Positions 1 through 6,025 of a stretch of 7,570 bases of DNA are shown piece after piece; position 1 is the first letter of the stretch, and each line of letters starts with the position of its first letter. Made by a program: the position numbers and the translations under genes. The stretch is from the NCBI GenBank assembly GCA_910585465.1, contig CAJUEW010000046.1, forward strand, positions 1-7,570. Direction: 5' to 3'. This stretch comes from an uncultured Lachnospiraceae bacterium (lineage in GTDB: Bacteria; Bacillota; Clostridia; Lachnospirales; Lachnospiraceae). The notes beneath the pieces were generated by a model. The model was not told where the DNA came from. It did no database searches and saw only the letters and a program-made list of their open reading frames with translations.

Positions 1-1080
1 GATCCTGCGGCACATCCTCCCCCAAAAGGTACACACTCCCCAGGCGGTACTGGGCAAATGGCAGATCCTGATCAGCTGCTTCGGTAAGCCAGTGGACAGC
101 TTTCTCCGCATCTTTTGGTATGTTCTTTTCTTCCAGATACAACCTTCCAAGACGGTATGCTGCATATCCGTTCCCTTGTTCCGCTGCTTTTTGCAACAGT
201 TCCACCGCTTTTTCGGTATCCCTCTCCCCCAGCCGGCCTTCCAGATAGATCTTCGTCAATGCATACTGGGCGGAAGCATTTCCTGCCTCTGCCGCCTTTT
301 CCAGCCATTCCATAGCCTGACGGATATCTCCGGTTCCGGTATCCAGCCAGAACTTTCCCAGGGCATACTTGGCATTCACATTTCCCAGCTTTGCGGACAG
401 CTGCCAGTACCGGACAGCCTCTTCCTCATCTTTTTCTGTACCGATACCCTGATGCAGCATCTGTCCCAGACGGTATTGCAGTTTGTCATCATGGCCCTGT
501 TTCTCCAGAACCAGAAAACCGGAAAATGCATTCTGAAAATGAACTTCCGCCTGTGCTGCCGACTTTTCCGTCCCGCTCCCATTCTGAAACATCTTCCCCA
601 GTTCATAACTGGCATAAGGATTATCCTGTGCGGCAGATGCCTGATACAGAGTAAATGCATGCTCCAAGTCCTTTTCTACACCCTGGCCTCTGGCATACAG
701 ACCGGCAAGGGTATACTGGGCATATTTGTGCTGTTTTTCTGCGGCCTGTCTCAACCAGACCGCAGCAGCTTCGTTGTCCTGTATGCAGCCAAGACCGGCG
801 AGATACATTTTTCCGATCCGGTACTGCAGATACGTCTTTTTTCTCTCCGGCAGTTCCTTTTCTGCAGACAAAAAGGCTGCCAGCGCTTTGCGGTACCATT
901 CCTGTGCCGTATCCGGATCCGCCTCCACCCCAAGACCGTCTGCCCACATCCGACCCAGGTCATACATGGCAAGCCCATTCCCTGAATCTGCTTCCAGCGC
1001 AAACAGACCCATGGCTTCCGCAAAATCCTGCGGGATCCTTTCACTCTCGTACAGATAGCTGCGGGCCAGTTTGTACCACT
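1..1080 (-). repeat. Array of about ten Sel1-like repeats in the relaxase C-terminus
   Basis: This is a protein-level tandem repeat of about 36 residues per unit. Recognisable units include YTLAGLYARGQGVEKD, YRLGQMLHQGIGTEKD, YRLGRLYLEEKNIPKD and YRLGSVYLLGEDVPQD, each followed by a helix of the type AxxWxxKAAEQGN. Sel1 repeats form an alpha/alpha solenoid used for protein-protein contacts. The array is still running at position 1, so the true repeat number is unknown. The DNA copies have diverged and are not near-identical. Confidence 0.85.
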
Positions 1081-2413
1081 TGTTCCATTCTGCTTTTGCA
1101 GACCTATTCTCTCCTTCTTCGTAAAACGGCATTTCCGGTTCCAGCAGGGGATCTTCTGCATTTGTCACAACGCTCCTGTCTTCCGTGACTGCAGAAGCTG
1201 CTTCCGCTTCCTCCCCCTCATCCGAAATGGTTTCTTCTTCCAGCTCATCCAGACGGATCCGGGTGTGGTCATTCCCCTGCATGGAAGTTTCATACAAAAA
1301 ATGGCGATCACCCAATTTCAATGCTTCGGCAATCACCATGTTCTTGATACTTTTCAATTGTTTCTGGCTGGACAGCGGCGGCAGGGACGGAGCCTTTGAG
1401 CAATAAGTCAGCAGGATCTGATCCTGCCATTCGCCCCATGCCTGGTAGGCTTCCGCTACCGTTGGCTCCTTTGCCAGCTCATCTACGCTCTGATCCACCA
1501 GCCGTTTTACATCCGCTTTCAGATAACCATATACCTTTTTTCCTCTGGTATTTTTCAGTCGCTCGGAAAGCAGTTGCAGCTTCTCCCCGATGGTTGGGTT
1601 CTCACATACACCCTTCTCCTCTGTAAGCAGGCACATCCGTTCTGCCGCTTTCTCCTTCAGGCTGTTTCGCGCCAGATTCTGCCCTTCGTAGATCTGTGCA
1701 AAGTCCTGGCGGAAGATATCATGTGCCAGTTCTGAGCGCATGGCTTCGATACCGGCTTTGGTCAGGTATCCGTCATTGTCCTTTGACGAGTAGACCATCA
1801 AATGTACATGGGGATGATGCCCTTCATTGTGGAAAGCCGCATACCATCTCAAATCCTCACTGTCGATCTTCATGTACTTACAGAGCATGGCACGTTTGGA
1901 ACGCAGGAGTGTCATCCACTCTCTGGCAGAATCATATCCAAGCCTCGCGGCATCCTCCCGGCGCAGGCTGACCACATGGGTCCAGACAGGGCCTTTGTGT
2001 TCTGACACTTCTTTCTGCACCTCTGCAAGGATCACCGGCTTTCCTGCATCTGTAAACAGGCCATGCTCACCGAGCCGTTCCACGCGGGGACGGTTCGCCA
2101 GGTAATCCACATAGTTTTCTTTCATCGCTGCCATGTCCAGGTTCCGTTCCAGTGCCTGGGTGATGAATTCGGAGGCATTGCCGATAGTGGAATGCTGGCG
2201 GTAGTCTTCATACTCCAGCATGTCTTTGGACTCCGGCATATCTTTCAGGAGCTGCCGAATCAGATCCTTCTGTGCAGGAGTAACCGGAAGATTCTTTTTG
2301 CTCTCATCCACCTTCTCCACACCCTCACGGGTACTGATGTAGCGCACATAGTTCTGCAGATGTTCCGGTGGAGCGTCACGGATGTAGCGGCTAGTGAAGA
2401 TTAGTTTTGCCAT
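1..2413 (-). CDS. MobP3-type relaxase with C-terminal Sel1 repeats (3' end outside window)
   Basis: This is a DNA-nicking relaxase that would cut at oriT and pilot the transferred strand. The frame stays open from ATG at 2413 to the window edge, giving 804 codons with no stop seen. GGAGA at 2420-2424 supports the start. The N-terminus (MAKLIFTSRYI, then NYVRYISTREGVEK at residues 21-34) has the look of the MobP3 family. The metal-binding histidine motif HHPHVHLMVY starts at residue 199 and is intact. The catalytic tyrosine is probably one of Tyr22/Tyr25, which is inference. From about residue 445 to the edge, roughly ten units of about 36 residues follow the Sel1 pattern (AQYxLGxLYxxGxGVxKDxxKAxxWxxKAA). 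The acidic linker near residues 395-440 separates the two parts. GC is ordinary for the element and well above the neighbouring AIPR gene. The family name is from memory of its features. Confidence 0.88.
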   Translation of the reverse strand, partial: MAKLIFTSRYIRDAPPEHLQNYVRYISTREGVEKVDESKKNLPVTPAQKDLIRQLLKDMPESKDMLEYEDYRQHSTIGNASEFITQALERNLDMAAMKENYVDYLANRPRVERLGEHGLFTDAGKPVILAEVQKEVSEHKGPVWTHVVSLRREDAARLGYDSAREWMTLLRSKRAMLCKYMKIDSEDLRWYAAFHNEGHHPHVHLMVYSSKDNDGYLTKAGIEAMRSELAHDIFRQDFAQIYEGQNLARNSLKEKAAERMCLLTEEKGVCENPTIGEKLQLLSERLKNTRGKKVYGYLKADVKRLVDQSVDELAKEPTVAEAYQAWGEWQDQILLTYCSKAPSLPPLSSQKQLKSIKNMVIAEALKLGDRHFLYETSMQGNDHTRIRLDELEEETISDEGEEAEAASAVTEDRSVVTNAEDPLLEPEMPFYEEGENRSAKAEWNKWYKLARSYLYESERIPQDFAEAMGLFALEADSGNGLAMYDLGRMWADGLGVEADPDTAQEWYRKALAAFLSAEKELPERKKTYLQYRIGKMYLAGLGCIQDNEAAAVWLRQAAEKQHKYAQYTLAGLYARGQGVEKDLEHAFTLYQASAAQDNPYASYELGKMFQNGSGTEKSAAQAEVHFQNAFSGFLVLEKQGHDDKLQYRLGQMLHQGIGTEKDEEEAVRYWQLSAKLGNVNAKYALGKFWLDTGTGDIRQAMEWLEKAAEAGNASAQYALTKIYLEGRLGERDTEKAVELLQKAAEQGNGYAAYRLGRLYLEEKNIPKDAEKAVHWLTEAADQDLPFAQYRLGSVYLLGEDVPQD

Positions 2414-2432
2414 AGTTTCTCTCCAAAAAGAA

Positions 2433-2464
2433 AAGGTGAAAGTATTATAATACCCTTCCACCTT
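2433..2464. repeat. Palindrome overlapping the relaxase promoter
   Basis: GTATTATAATAC (2442-2453) is a perfect 12-base palindrome. It is flanked by AAGGTG (2433-2438) and CACCTT (2459-2464), which are also inverted relative to each other, with the centre offset by one base. The location over the putative -10 suggests an operator. The AT-rich core could also arise by chance. Confidence 0.4.
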
Positions 2465-2474
2465 GGCCCATCAA
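2444..2474 (-). promoter_or_regulatory. Candidate sigma-A promoter for the relaxase gene
   Basis: On the minus strand, TATAAT lies at 2449-2444 (perfect -10) and TTGATG at 2474-2469 (4 of 6 to the -35 consensus), with a 19-base spacer that is longer than ideal. The -10 is 30 bases upstream of the relaxase ATG, leaving room for a short leader with the GGAGA site. The -10 is embedded in a palindrome, which would suit repressor control. Confidence 0.35.
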
Positions 2475-2514
2475 GCATCTTATAACAATAACCTTGAGAA
2501 TATCTTTTTGCATT

Positions 2515-4311
2515 TTATTGATCAATGAATCTTTTCATCTCTGTTGTTTTTTCTAATAGATAATCCGTTGTTTCCTTTCTCTCAAATGTCTTTCTATCAT
2601 TAAAATCAATACTTTCTTGCTCTATAATAAAGTCTACAATCTTGCAGAATATTATTGGGTATCGAGAATCATCTTGTAAAATATCAATAATCTTTTGGCA
2701 ATAACTTTCCATAGTATTAGCATTAAACCGTGGAACTTTTTTCCCAGATACATATATTCTAAAAAGCATCATGGCATGATATCTGCACTTATTATACTGC
2801 TTATCGATAATATTTTCTGATATTAATTTCTCTATTTTATATTGTGTTAAAGAACTTGTATAATATAAAATTGGTTTATCATTTGCTCTAAATATTTTTC
2901 CTCCTACCTTTTTCACTATCGCACCATAATTTCCAGATACTCCGTGAGGATTATCCAAAAACATCGCAGAAACAGATTTTATCTGCTGTGGAATATTAAC
3001 AATTTTGGTTTTAGGAATTGATTCAAGCCTATACTGCCCTGTTCTTCTCTCATAATACAACCGCTGAGCCTCATCATAGGTAGTATAGTACGTTTCCAAA
3101 TTTTTTTGAAAATCAGATAATGCCTCCAATTGTTCTGGTTTTATAGAGGTTTGGCTATTTGTAGCTTTTGTAATACTGTTGCGTGTGGTTTCATCCTTTG
3201 TCCCTATAACTTTTATTGGAATTAACAGTTCATCAATATTATCCAAATTTCTATTTTCATAAAGTATGTGACTGGTTTGACAACCATTCACAATTTGGTA
3301 ATCTGTCAACACAGCTGTTGTTCCTGTCAATGAAACTTTTTTCGCAATAATAGTAATTCCATTGTTAAGCATGCAAAATGAATTAATATCTAAATTTTGT
3401 AATGTACTTAATATGGCCTTATTAACAGAATTTCTATTTCCTAAAAAATCTCGTATATTATCATCGAAAACAGGTTTTAACGAATCACTGTCATTAATAA
3501 TTATTTTTCGATATTCTTTAAACGGTATAACTCCACTATACCCTATACTATCACTATCTTCATCCCCAAACATTACAACACATTTTTCAAATTTAAACTT
3601 TGTTGATAACACATTTTTTGTATTCCGATAAAGTGATTGTATTTCAGTTGCACCACATGGAACAAATTTAATATCTGAAAATATGTTTAACTCTTTTAAT
3701 TCCGTTTCATACCTTTCAACTAATTTTTTTAATGTTCTATCTTCAACCCATTTTCCTGTAGTTACATAGTACATTGCCAATTGTGGGTTGGCTTCTATCA
3801 TACACTCTGCATGCTCATAAATATATTCTTTCATTTCAAAAAAGTTCATTATTTCGGATGTGTTAAATTCTGAAATATCATTTGAAAAGAATACTTTAAC
3901 AAAATTCATAAAATTTAACATTAGTGCATTGTCAAAAGAAGATGATGTCTTCGCCTGAATGAATACAAATTTAACGTCCAATGAACGATTATTTAAAATT
4001 TGAAATTCAATCTCAGATACAGAGGTAACTAATTTGTGGTTAACAATAATTGCTATACCATCAATTCCTTGGGCATTCTCTCCTGTAGACATATCATTCA
4101 ATCTAATATCTACAATACCATTTTCTTTATTTACACAGCAATAATTGCAAAAATGTTCAAAAACCTTAATCTGATCCATATTCCCTAATTCAAATGAATT
4201 ACAGAACTCCCCAAGAAATTTTTTTGTAATCGGATCCACGATAGTACCTCCTATTCTCAGAATAGTATTATCGTACCAAAATTTCCTTTTCTTTTCAACA
4301 TAATTAGACAT
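2515..4311 (-). CDS. AIPR-family abortive infection / phage resistance protein
   Basis: The protein has 598 residues. The start at 4311 is set by AAGAGGTG (4319-4326) with a 7-base spacer; the stop is TAA at 2515-2517. The AIPR core (PF10592 type) is clear: VFDDNIRDFLG (282-292), NNGITIIA (317-324), QIVNGCQTS (340-348) and KATNSQTSIKPEQL (383-396). The N-terminal third has a pattern consistent with a PD-(D/E)XK/Mrr-like nuclease fold: Asp84 in GIDGIAI, then a strand ending in Gln119-x-Lys121 (FIQAK). Nuclease activity is inference. AIPR proteins are linked to phage resistance by abortive infection. The gene stands alone: no partner methylase, ATPase or Z1-type gene is visible beside it. Its base composition (about 30 percent GC by eye) differs sharply from flanking genes, a sign of separate acquisition as cargo. 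The frame is intact with no lesions. Confidence 0.88.
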   Translation of the reverse strand: MSNYVEKKRKFWYDNTILRIGGTIVDPITKKFLGEFCNSFELGNMDQIKVFEHFCNYCCVNKENGIVDIRLNDMSTGENAQGIDGIAIIVNHKLVTSVSEIEFQILNNRSLDVKFVFIQAKTSSSFDNALMLNFMNFVKVFFSNDISEFNTSEIMNFFEMKEYIYEHAECMIEANPQLAMYYVTTGKWVEDRTLKKLVERYETELKELNIFSDIKFVPCGATEIQSLYRNTKNVLSTKFKFEKCVVMFGDEDSDSIGYSGVIPFKEYRKIIINDSDSLKPVFDDNIRDFLGNRNSVNKAILSTLQNLDINSFCMLNNGITIIAKKVSLTGTTAVLTDYQIVNGCQTSHILYENRNLDNIDELLIPIKVIGTKDETTRNSITKATNSQTSIKPEQLEALSDFQKNLETYYTTYDEAQRLYYERRTGQYRLESIPKTKIVNIPQQIKSVSAMFLDNPHGVSGNYGAIVKKVGGKIFRANDKPILYYTSSLTQYKIEKLISENIIDKQYNKCRYHAMMLFRIYVSGKKVPRFNANTMESYCQKIIDILQDDSRYPIIFCKIVDFIIEQESIDFNDRKTFERKETTDYLLEKTTEMKRFIDQ

Positions 4312-4351
4312 TATTTGGCACCTCTTTATAAAGAATTTCTCATAATATAAA

Positions 4352-4385
4352 GTGTCCTAAATATTTGTAATAACACTCAGGACAC
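4352..4385. repeat. Inverted repeat upstream of the AIPR gene
   Basis: GTGTCCT (4352-4358) and AGGACAC (4379-4385) are perfect 7-base inverted arms around a 20-base AT-rich centre. The repeat lies between the stop of the upstream small gene (4399) and the AIPR start (4311). In the direction of transcription it is followed by TTTATATTATG. It could be a weak terminator for the upstream operon, an operator for AIPR, or both. The 20-base loop is long for an efficient terminator. No convincing -35 for AIPR was found. Confidence 0.4.
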
Positions 4386-4398
4386 CTCATATCTATTT

Positions 4399-4683
4399 CT
4401 AGAGCCCACCCAGCTTCTTCAGCAGCGCCACGCAGTCCTTCGCTCCCTGCTCATACAGATATAAGCAATCATGGTCCGCCGCCAGCAGGGTCGCCTCCAC
4501 ATAATCCGTGATGGCCTTCTTCACATCTTCCGGCAGGTCTTTTGTCTTTTCCTGCATCTCTTTGCTCAGCCTGGCTACCTTATCCTGCAGTTCCTGGTCC
4601 TCCGGCGAATGCTCATTGCGTTCACGCACTGCTGTCTCCGTTATCTCCCGGATCACCATCTCGTAGCTCTCTTCTCTGTCCAT
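4399..4683 (-). CDS. Small helical protein of unknown function in the mobilization module
   Basis: The protein has 94 residues. I place the start at 4683 (MDREESYEMVIREI) because AAAGGAG lies about 10 bases upstream. The longer start at 4719 has no ribosome binding site. The stop is TAG at 4399-4401. The sequence is mostly charged helix (IREITETAVRER, ELQDKVARLSKEMQEK) and ends in YLYEQGAKDCVALLKKLG. That C-terminal signature is familiar from short hypothetical proteins of clostridial mobile elements; I would tentatively group it with DUF6664-like proteins, from memory and unverified. There is no signal peptide, membrane segment or clear DNA-binding fold. It lies 83 bases downstream of the RHH gene in the same direction, so co-transcription and a transfer-related role are plausible but not shown. 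Confidence 0.7.
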   Translation of the reverse strand: MDREESYEMVIREITETAVRERNEHSPEDQELQDKVARLSKEMQEKTKDLPEDVKKAITDYVEATLLAADHDCLYLYEQGAKDCVALLKKLGGL

Positions 4684-4766
4684 TTTCACTTCACTCCTTT
4701 TTCCAACCAACATAAACAAAAACTGCCCTGACAGTCCATATGCAAAATCAATAAAATTATTTCCTC

Positions 4767-5186
4767 TTAGTTTTCACGTTTCTGATATTTGTATGCGTCA
4801 CCCAGCTCCACCGCACCATTGAGACGCTTCACCTCCTCCACGCACTTTGCATGGAGCTTCCGGAATGCACTTTCATCGATCTGGCTTTCCGAATGGTAGG
4901 CGATCATGTGCGCCAGCATGGACAACTCCACCGCGATCTTGAAATCCATCCGGGCCAGACGGTTCTCCGTATCCTGCACCGTGCTGGTCAGGACGGAGGA
5001 CAGGGACTGCAACAGATAGTTTTCTGCCTTTCTGGAATTCAGATAGCCGCAGTAGAACTTCAGCGCCTCGGTCACGAACTCATTCCGGGAGCGCACATTG
5101 GCCGCCTCCAGCAGTCCATCCGCCATAGCAAGCACGTCCTTCTCGATATAGAAACCAGTCTGTACCTTTTCTGTCCCTTTTGCCAT
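4767..5186 (-). CDS. Ribbon-helix-helix DNA-binding protein, likely relaxosome accessory or regulator
   Basis: The protein has 139 residues. The start is ATG at 5186 (MAKGTEKVQTGF), with AAAGGAGGG at 5192-5200. A frame extension up to 5402 runs into hairpin DNA and is not protein-like, so I reject it. Residues 8-50 fit an RHH (CopG/Arc-like) fold: strand VQTGFYIEK, helix DVLAMADGLLEAAN, then helix SRNEFVTEALKFYCGYL. The remaining 85 or so residues are helical (LLQSLSSVLTSTVQDTENRL, then a second helix pair) and may serve oligomerization. RHH proteins next to relaxase genes often bind oriT and assist nicking, or repress the mob operon (TraJ-, MobC- and NikA-like roles). Here the gene directly abuts the putative oriT region, which fits that job. 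The binding site is not known. Confidence 0.82.
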   Translation of the reverse strand: MAKGTEKVQTGFYIEKDVLAMADGLLEAANVRSRNEFVTEALKFYCGYLNSRKAENYLLQSLSSVLTSTVQDTENRLARMDFKIAVELSMLAHMIAYHSESQIDESAFRKLHAKCVEEVKRLNGAVELGDAYKYQKREN

Positions 5187-5191
5187 CCATG

Positions 5192-5200
5192 CCCTCCTTT
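5192..5200 (-). promoter_or_regulatory. Ribosome binding site fixing the RHH start
   Basis: AAAGGAGGG on the minus strand lies 5 bases from an ATG at 5190 and about 6 bases, counted from GGAGG, from the ATG at 5186. Only the 5186 ATG opens the frame encoding the RHH domain. The 5190 ATG is in a different frame. Confidence 0.6.
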
Positions 5201-5306
5201 CCCTTTTTCCGGTGTATTTGTGGCAGTATTCACTTTTCCCTTTCAAAAAGCTTGGAATTCTGTCCCTTTCCCTGCAGTCAGGTATAAAAAATCTCTGTAT
5301 CCCTGA

Positions 5307-5388
5307 AAAAGTTATGCACTTTTGCCTTTCCGCACGGCTTTGCCGGGCGGTGTTTTCCGGGTTTAGGCTGCGAAAGCAGCATAAACCC
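5307..5388. repeat. Three tandem stem-loops
   Basis: Stem-loop A: AAAAGT (5307-5312) and ACTTTT (5318-5323), 5-base loop. Stem-loop B: CCGC-A-CGGC (5330-5338), TTT loop, GCCG-G-GCGG (5342-5350), with one A/G mismatch in an 8-pair stem. Stem-loop C: GGGTTTA-G-GCTGC (5359-5371), GAAA loop, GCAGC-A-TAAACCC (5376-5388), 12 pairs with one G/A mismatch. The GAAA loop is a GNRA tetraloop when the plus strand is read. None is followed by a proper T-run in either direction, so simple terminators are unlikely. Confidence 0.7.
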
Positions 5389-5554
5389 TTTAACCTGCAC
5401 ACCTTTCGACCCGGAACTCACACCGCTCTGGCCCAATCCCGAACCCCTGTCCAAATTGCCGCAACAAGGCGGATTTCTCTTCCGATGGTAACTACTGCCA
5501 CCCCTTCCCCGAAAACGGCACACGGGGCCACACGGCGGCTTACAAGGGCGGATG

Positions 5555-5605
5555 CCGGGGGTACGTTCTCTGCACCATGTGCGTGTCGTACCTATCCTGC
5601 CCGAA
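5555..5605 (+). other. oriT: Putative oriT with RP4/IncP-like nic site
   Basis: ACCTATCCTGCCCG at 5590-5603 matches, as I recall it, the RP4 oriT nic core, where cleavage falls in ATCCTG/C. The predicted nick on the plus strand is between 5599 and 5600. Directly 5' is a hairpin: GGTACG (5560-5565) pairs with CGTACC (5587-5592), and inside it GCAC (5572-5575) pairs with GTGC (5579-5582) around a CAT loop. The hairpin ends 7 bases before the nick, much as the RP4 inverted repeat bound by TraJ lies about 8 bases from nic. A relaxase gene and an RHH gene are close by. In this orientation the strand entering first would carry the DUF6103 and transfer-operon side, and the relaxase side would enter last. 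Confidence 0.72.
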
Positions 5606-5710
5606 TTCCTCCTGCATCACCTGCTTCCAGGCGGCTTTCTCTCTTCTTTTCTGTCTATCCTGCTCCCCTGGCCTTTCCATTCGCTGCCGCTGCCATCACC
5701 CAGACGCTTT

Positions 5711-5965
5711 TTACACGCTGCCCCTGTCTTCACTCTGCCTGTCTGCATTCCTCTGCCTGTTCGGACGGGACGGCCTGGCATTTTCCTCTCTGGCGATCCG
5801 GTCATCCAGGTACTCCCTGGTTGCCTGGGGCACATATTTTTCATAGAGTTTCTGGAGATAGTCCTTCAGTTCCGCCTGCAAATCTGCTTCCTTCTTCCCC
5901 ATATGGTAGGTCAGGGCATCCAGGCGCTCCGTGTTGAAACTCATCGTCAATGTTGTATTTTTCAT
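5711..5965 (-). CDS. DUF6103-like small protein
   Basis: The protein has 84 residues, from ATG at 5965 to TAA at 5711-5713. CGGAGGC (5976-5982) lies upstream with a slightly long spacer. The N-terminus MKNTTLTMSFNTERLDALTYHMGKK, split as a strand followed by a helix, and the segment LQAELKDYLQKLYEKYVPQ-ATREYLD fit the DUF6103 pattern known from clostridial conjugative elements (TxTxSFxxEKLxAL, then LYEKxVPxxVREYLD). The N-terminal half resembles a ribbon-helix-helix or MetJ/Arc-like start, so DNA binding is possible but unproven. The tail (about residues 60-84) is rich in Arg, Asp and Ser and probably disordered. It is the first gene on the right of the oriT region, and its neighbours suggest a role in transfer or its control. 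The family name is recalled, not searched. Confidence 0.75.
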   Translation of the reverse strand: MKNTTLTMSFNTERLDALTYHMGKKEADLQAELKDYLQKLYEKYVPQATREYLDDRIAREENARPSRPNRQRNADRQSEDRGSV

Positions 5966-6025
5966 ATCCTTATCTGCCTCCGATCATTAAATTTTCTTTC
6001 CACTGTCTCTTTGCACATGTTCCCA

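Larger units (their letters stand above)
5187..5710. other. Non-coding intergenic region containing the putative origin of transfer
   Basis: About 520 bp lie between the RHH start and the DUF6103 stop without a believable gene. Possible frames on both strands give low-complexity or composition-skewed products. The region instead holds three tandem stem-loops (5307-5388), a GC-rich stretch with several short inverted repeats (for example CCCCG at 5507-5511 with CGGGG at 5523-5527, and CCGC at 5459-5462 with GCGG at 5469-5472), CACACGG repeated 10 bases apart (5519 and 5529), and the nic-like site at 5590-5603. Promoters for the RHH gene should lie near 5200-5310. TTATAC on the minus strand near 5282-5287 is a weak -10 candidate only. 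Confidence 0.75.

Noticed and set aside
92..1188. Long plus-strand open frames opposite the relaxase repeats
   Set aside because: They are antisense to an intact, clearly homologous relaxase/Sel1 frame, and their products are rich in Cys, Phe, Leu, Pro and His with no recognisable domain. They have the usual look of shadows of GC-rich third positions.
2471..2497. TCAAG/CTTGA inverted repeat downstream of AIPR as a terminator
   Set aside because: It has a five-base stem with a 17-base loop and no T-run following in the direction of transcription.
2414..4398. Search for target-site duplications or terminal repeats around the AIPR cargo
   Set aside because: I saw no convincing matching direct repeats or insertion-sequence ends at the two edges. 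The AAGGTG-like and GAGGTG-like similarity is too short to count.
4722..4735. Hairpin ACTG/CAGT followed by TTTTTGTTT on the minus strand, possible terminator after the RHH gene
   Set aside because: The stem is only 4 base pairs with a 6-base loop, too weak to call a terminator.
5187..5402. N-terminal extension of the RHH gene to 5402
   Set aside because: The strong AAAGGAGGG site fixes the start at 5186, and the extension translates hairpin DNA into non-protein-like sequence.
5278..5523. Minus-strand 81-codon open frame in the intergenic region
   Set aside because: It is low complexity (Gly, Ser, Arg and Pro rich), has no family resemblance, and covers two of the perfect stem-loops, which explain the sequence better.
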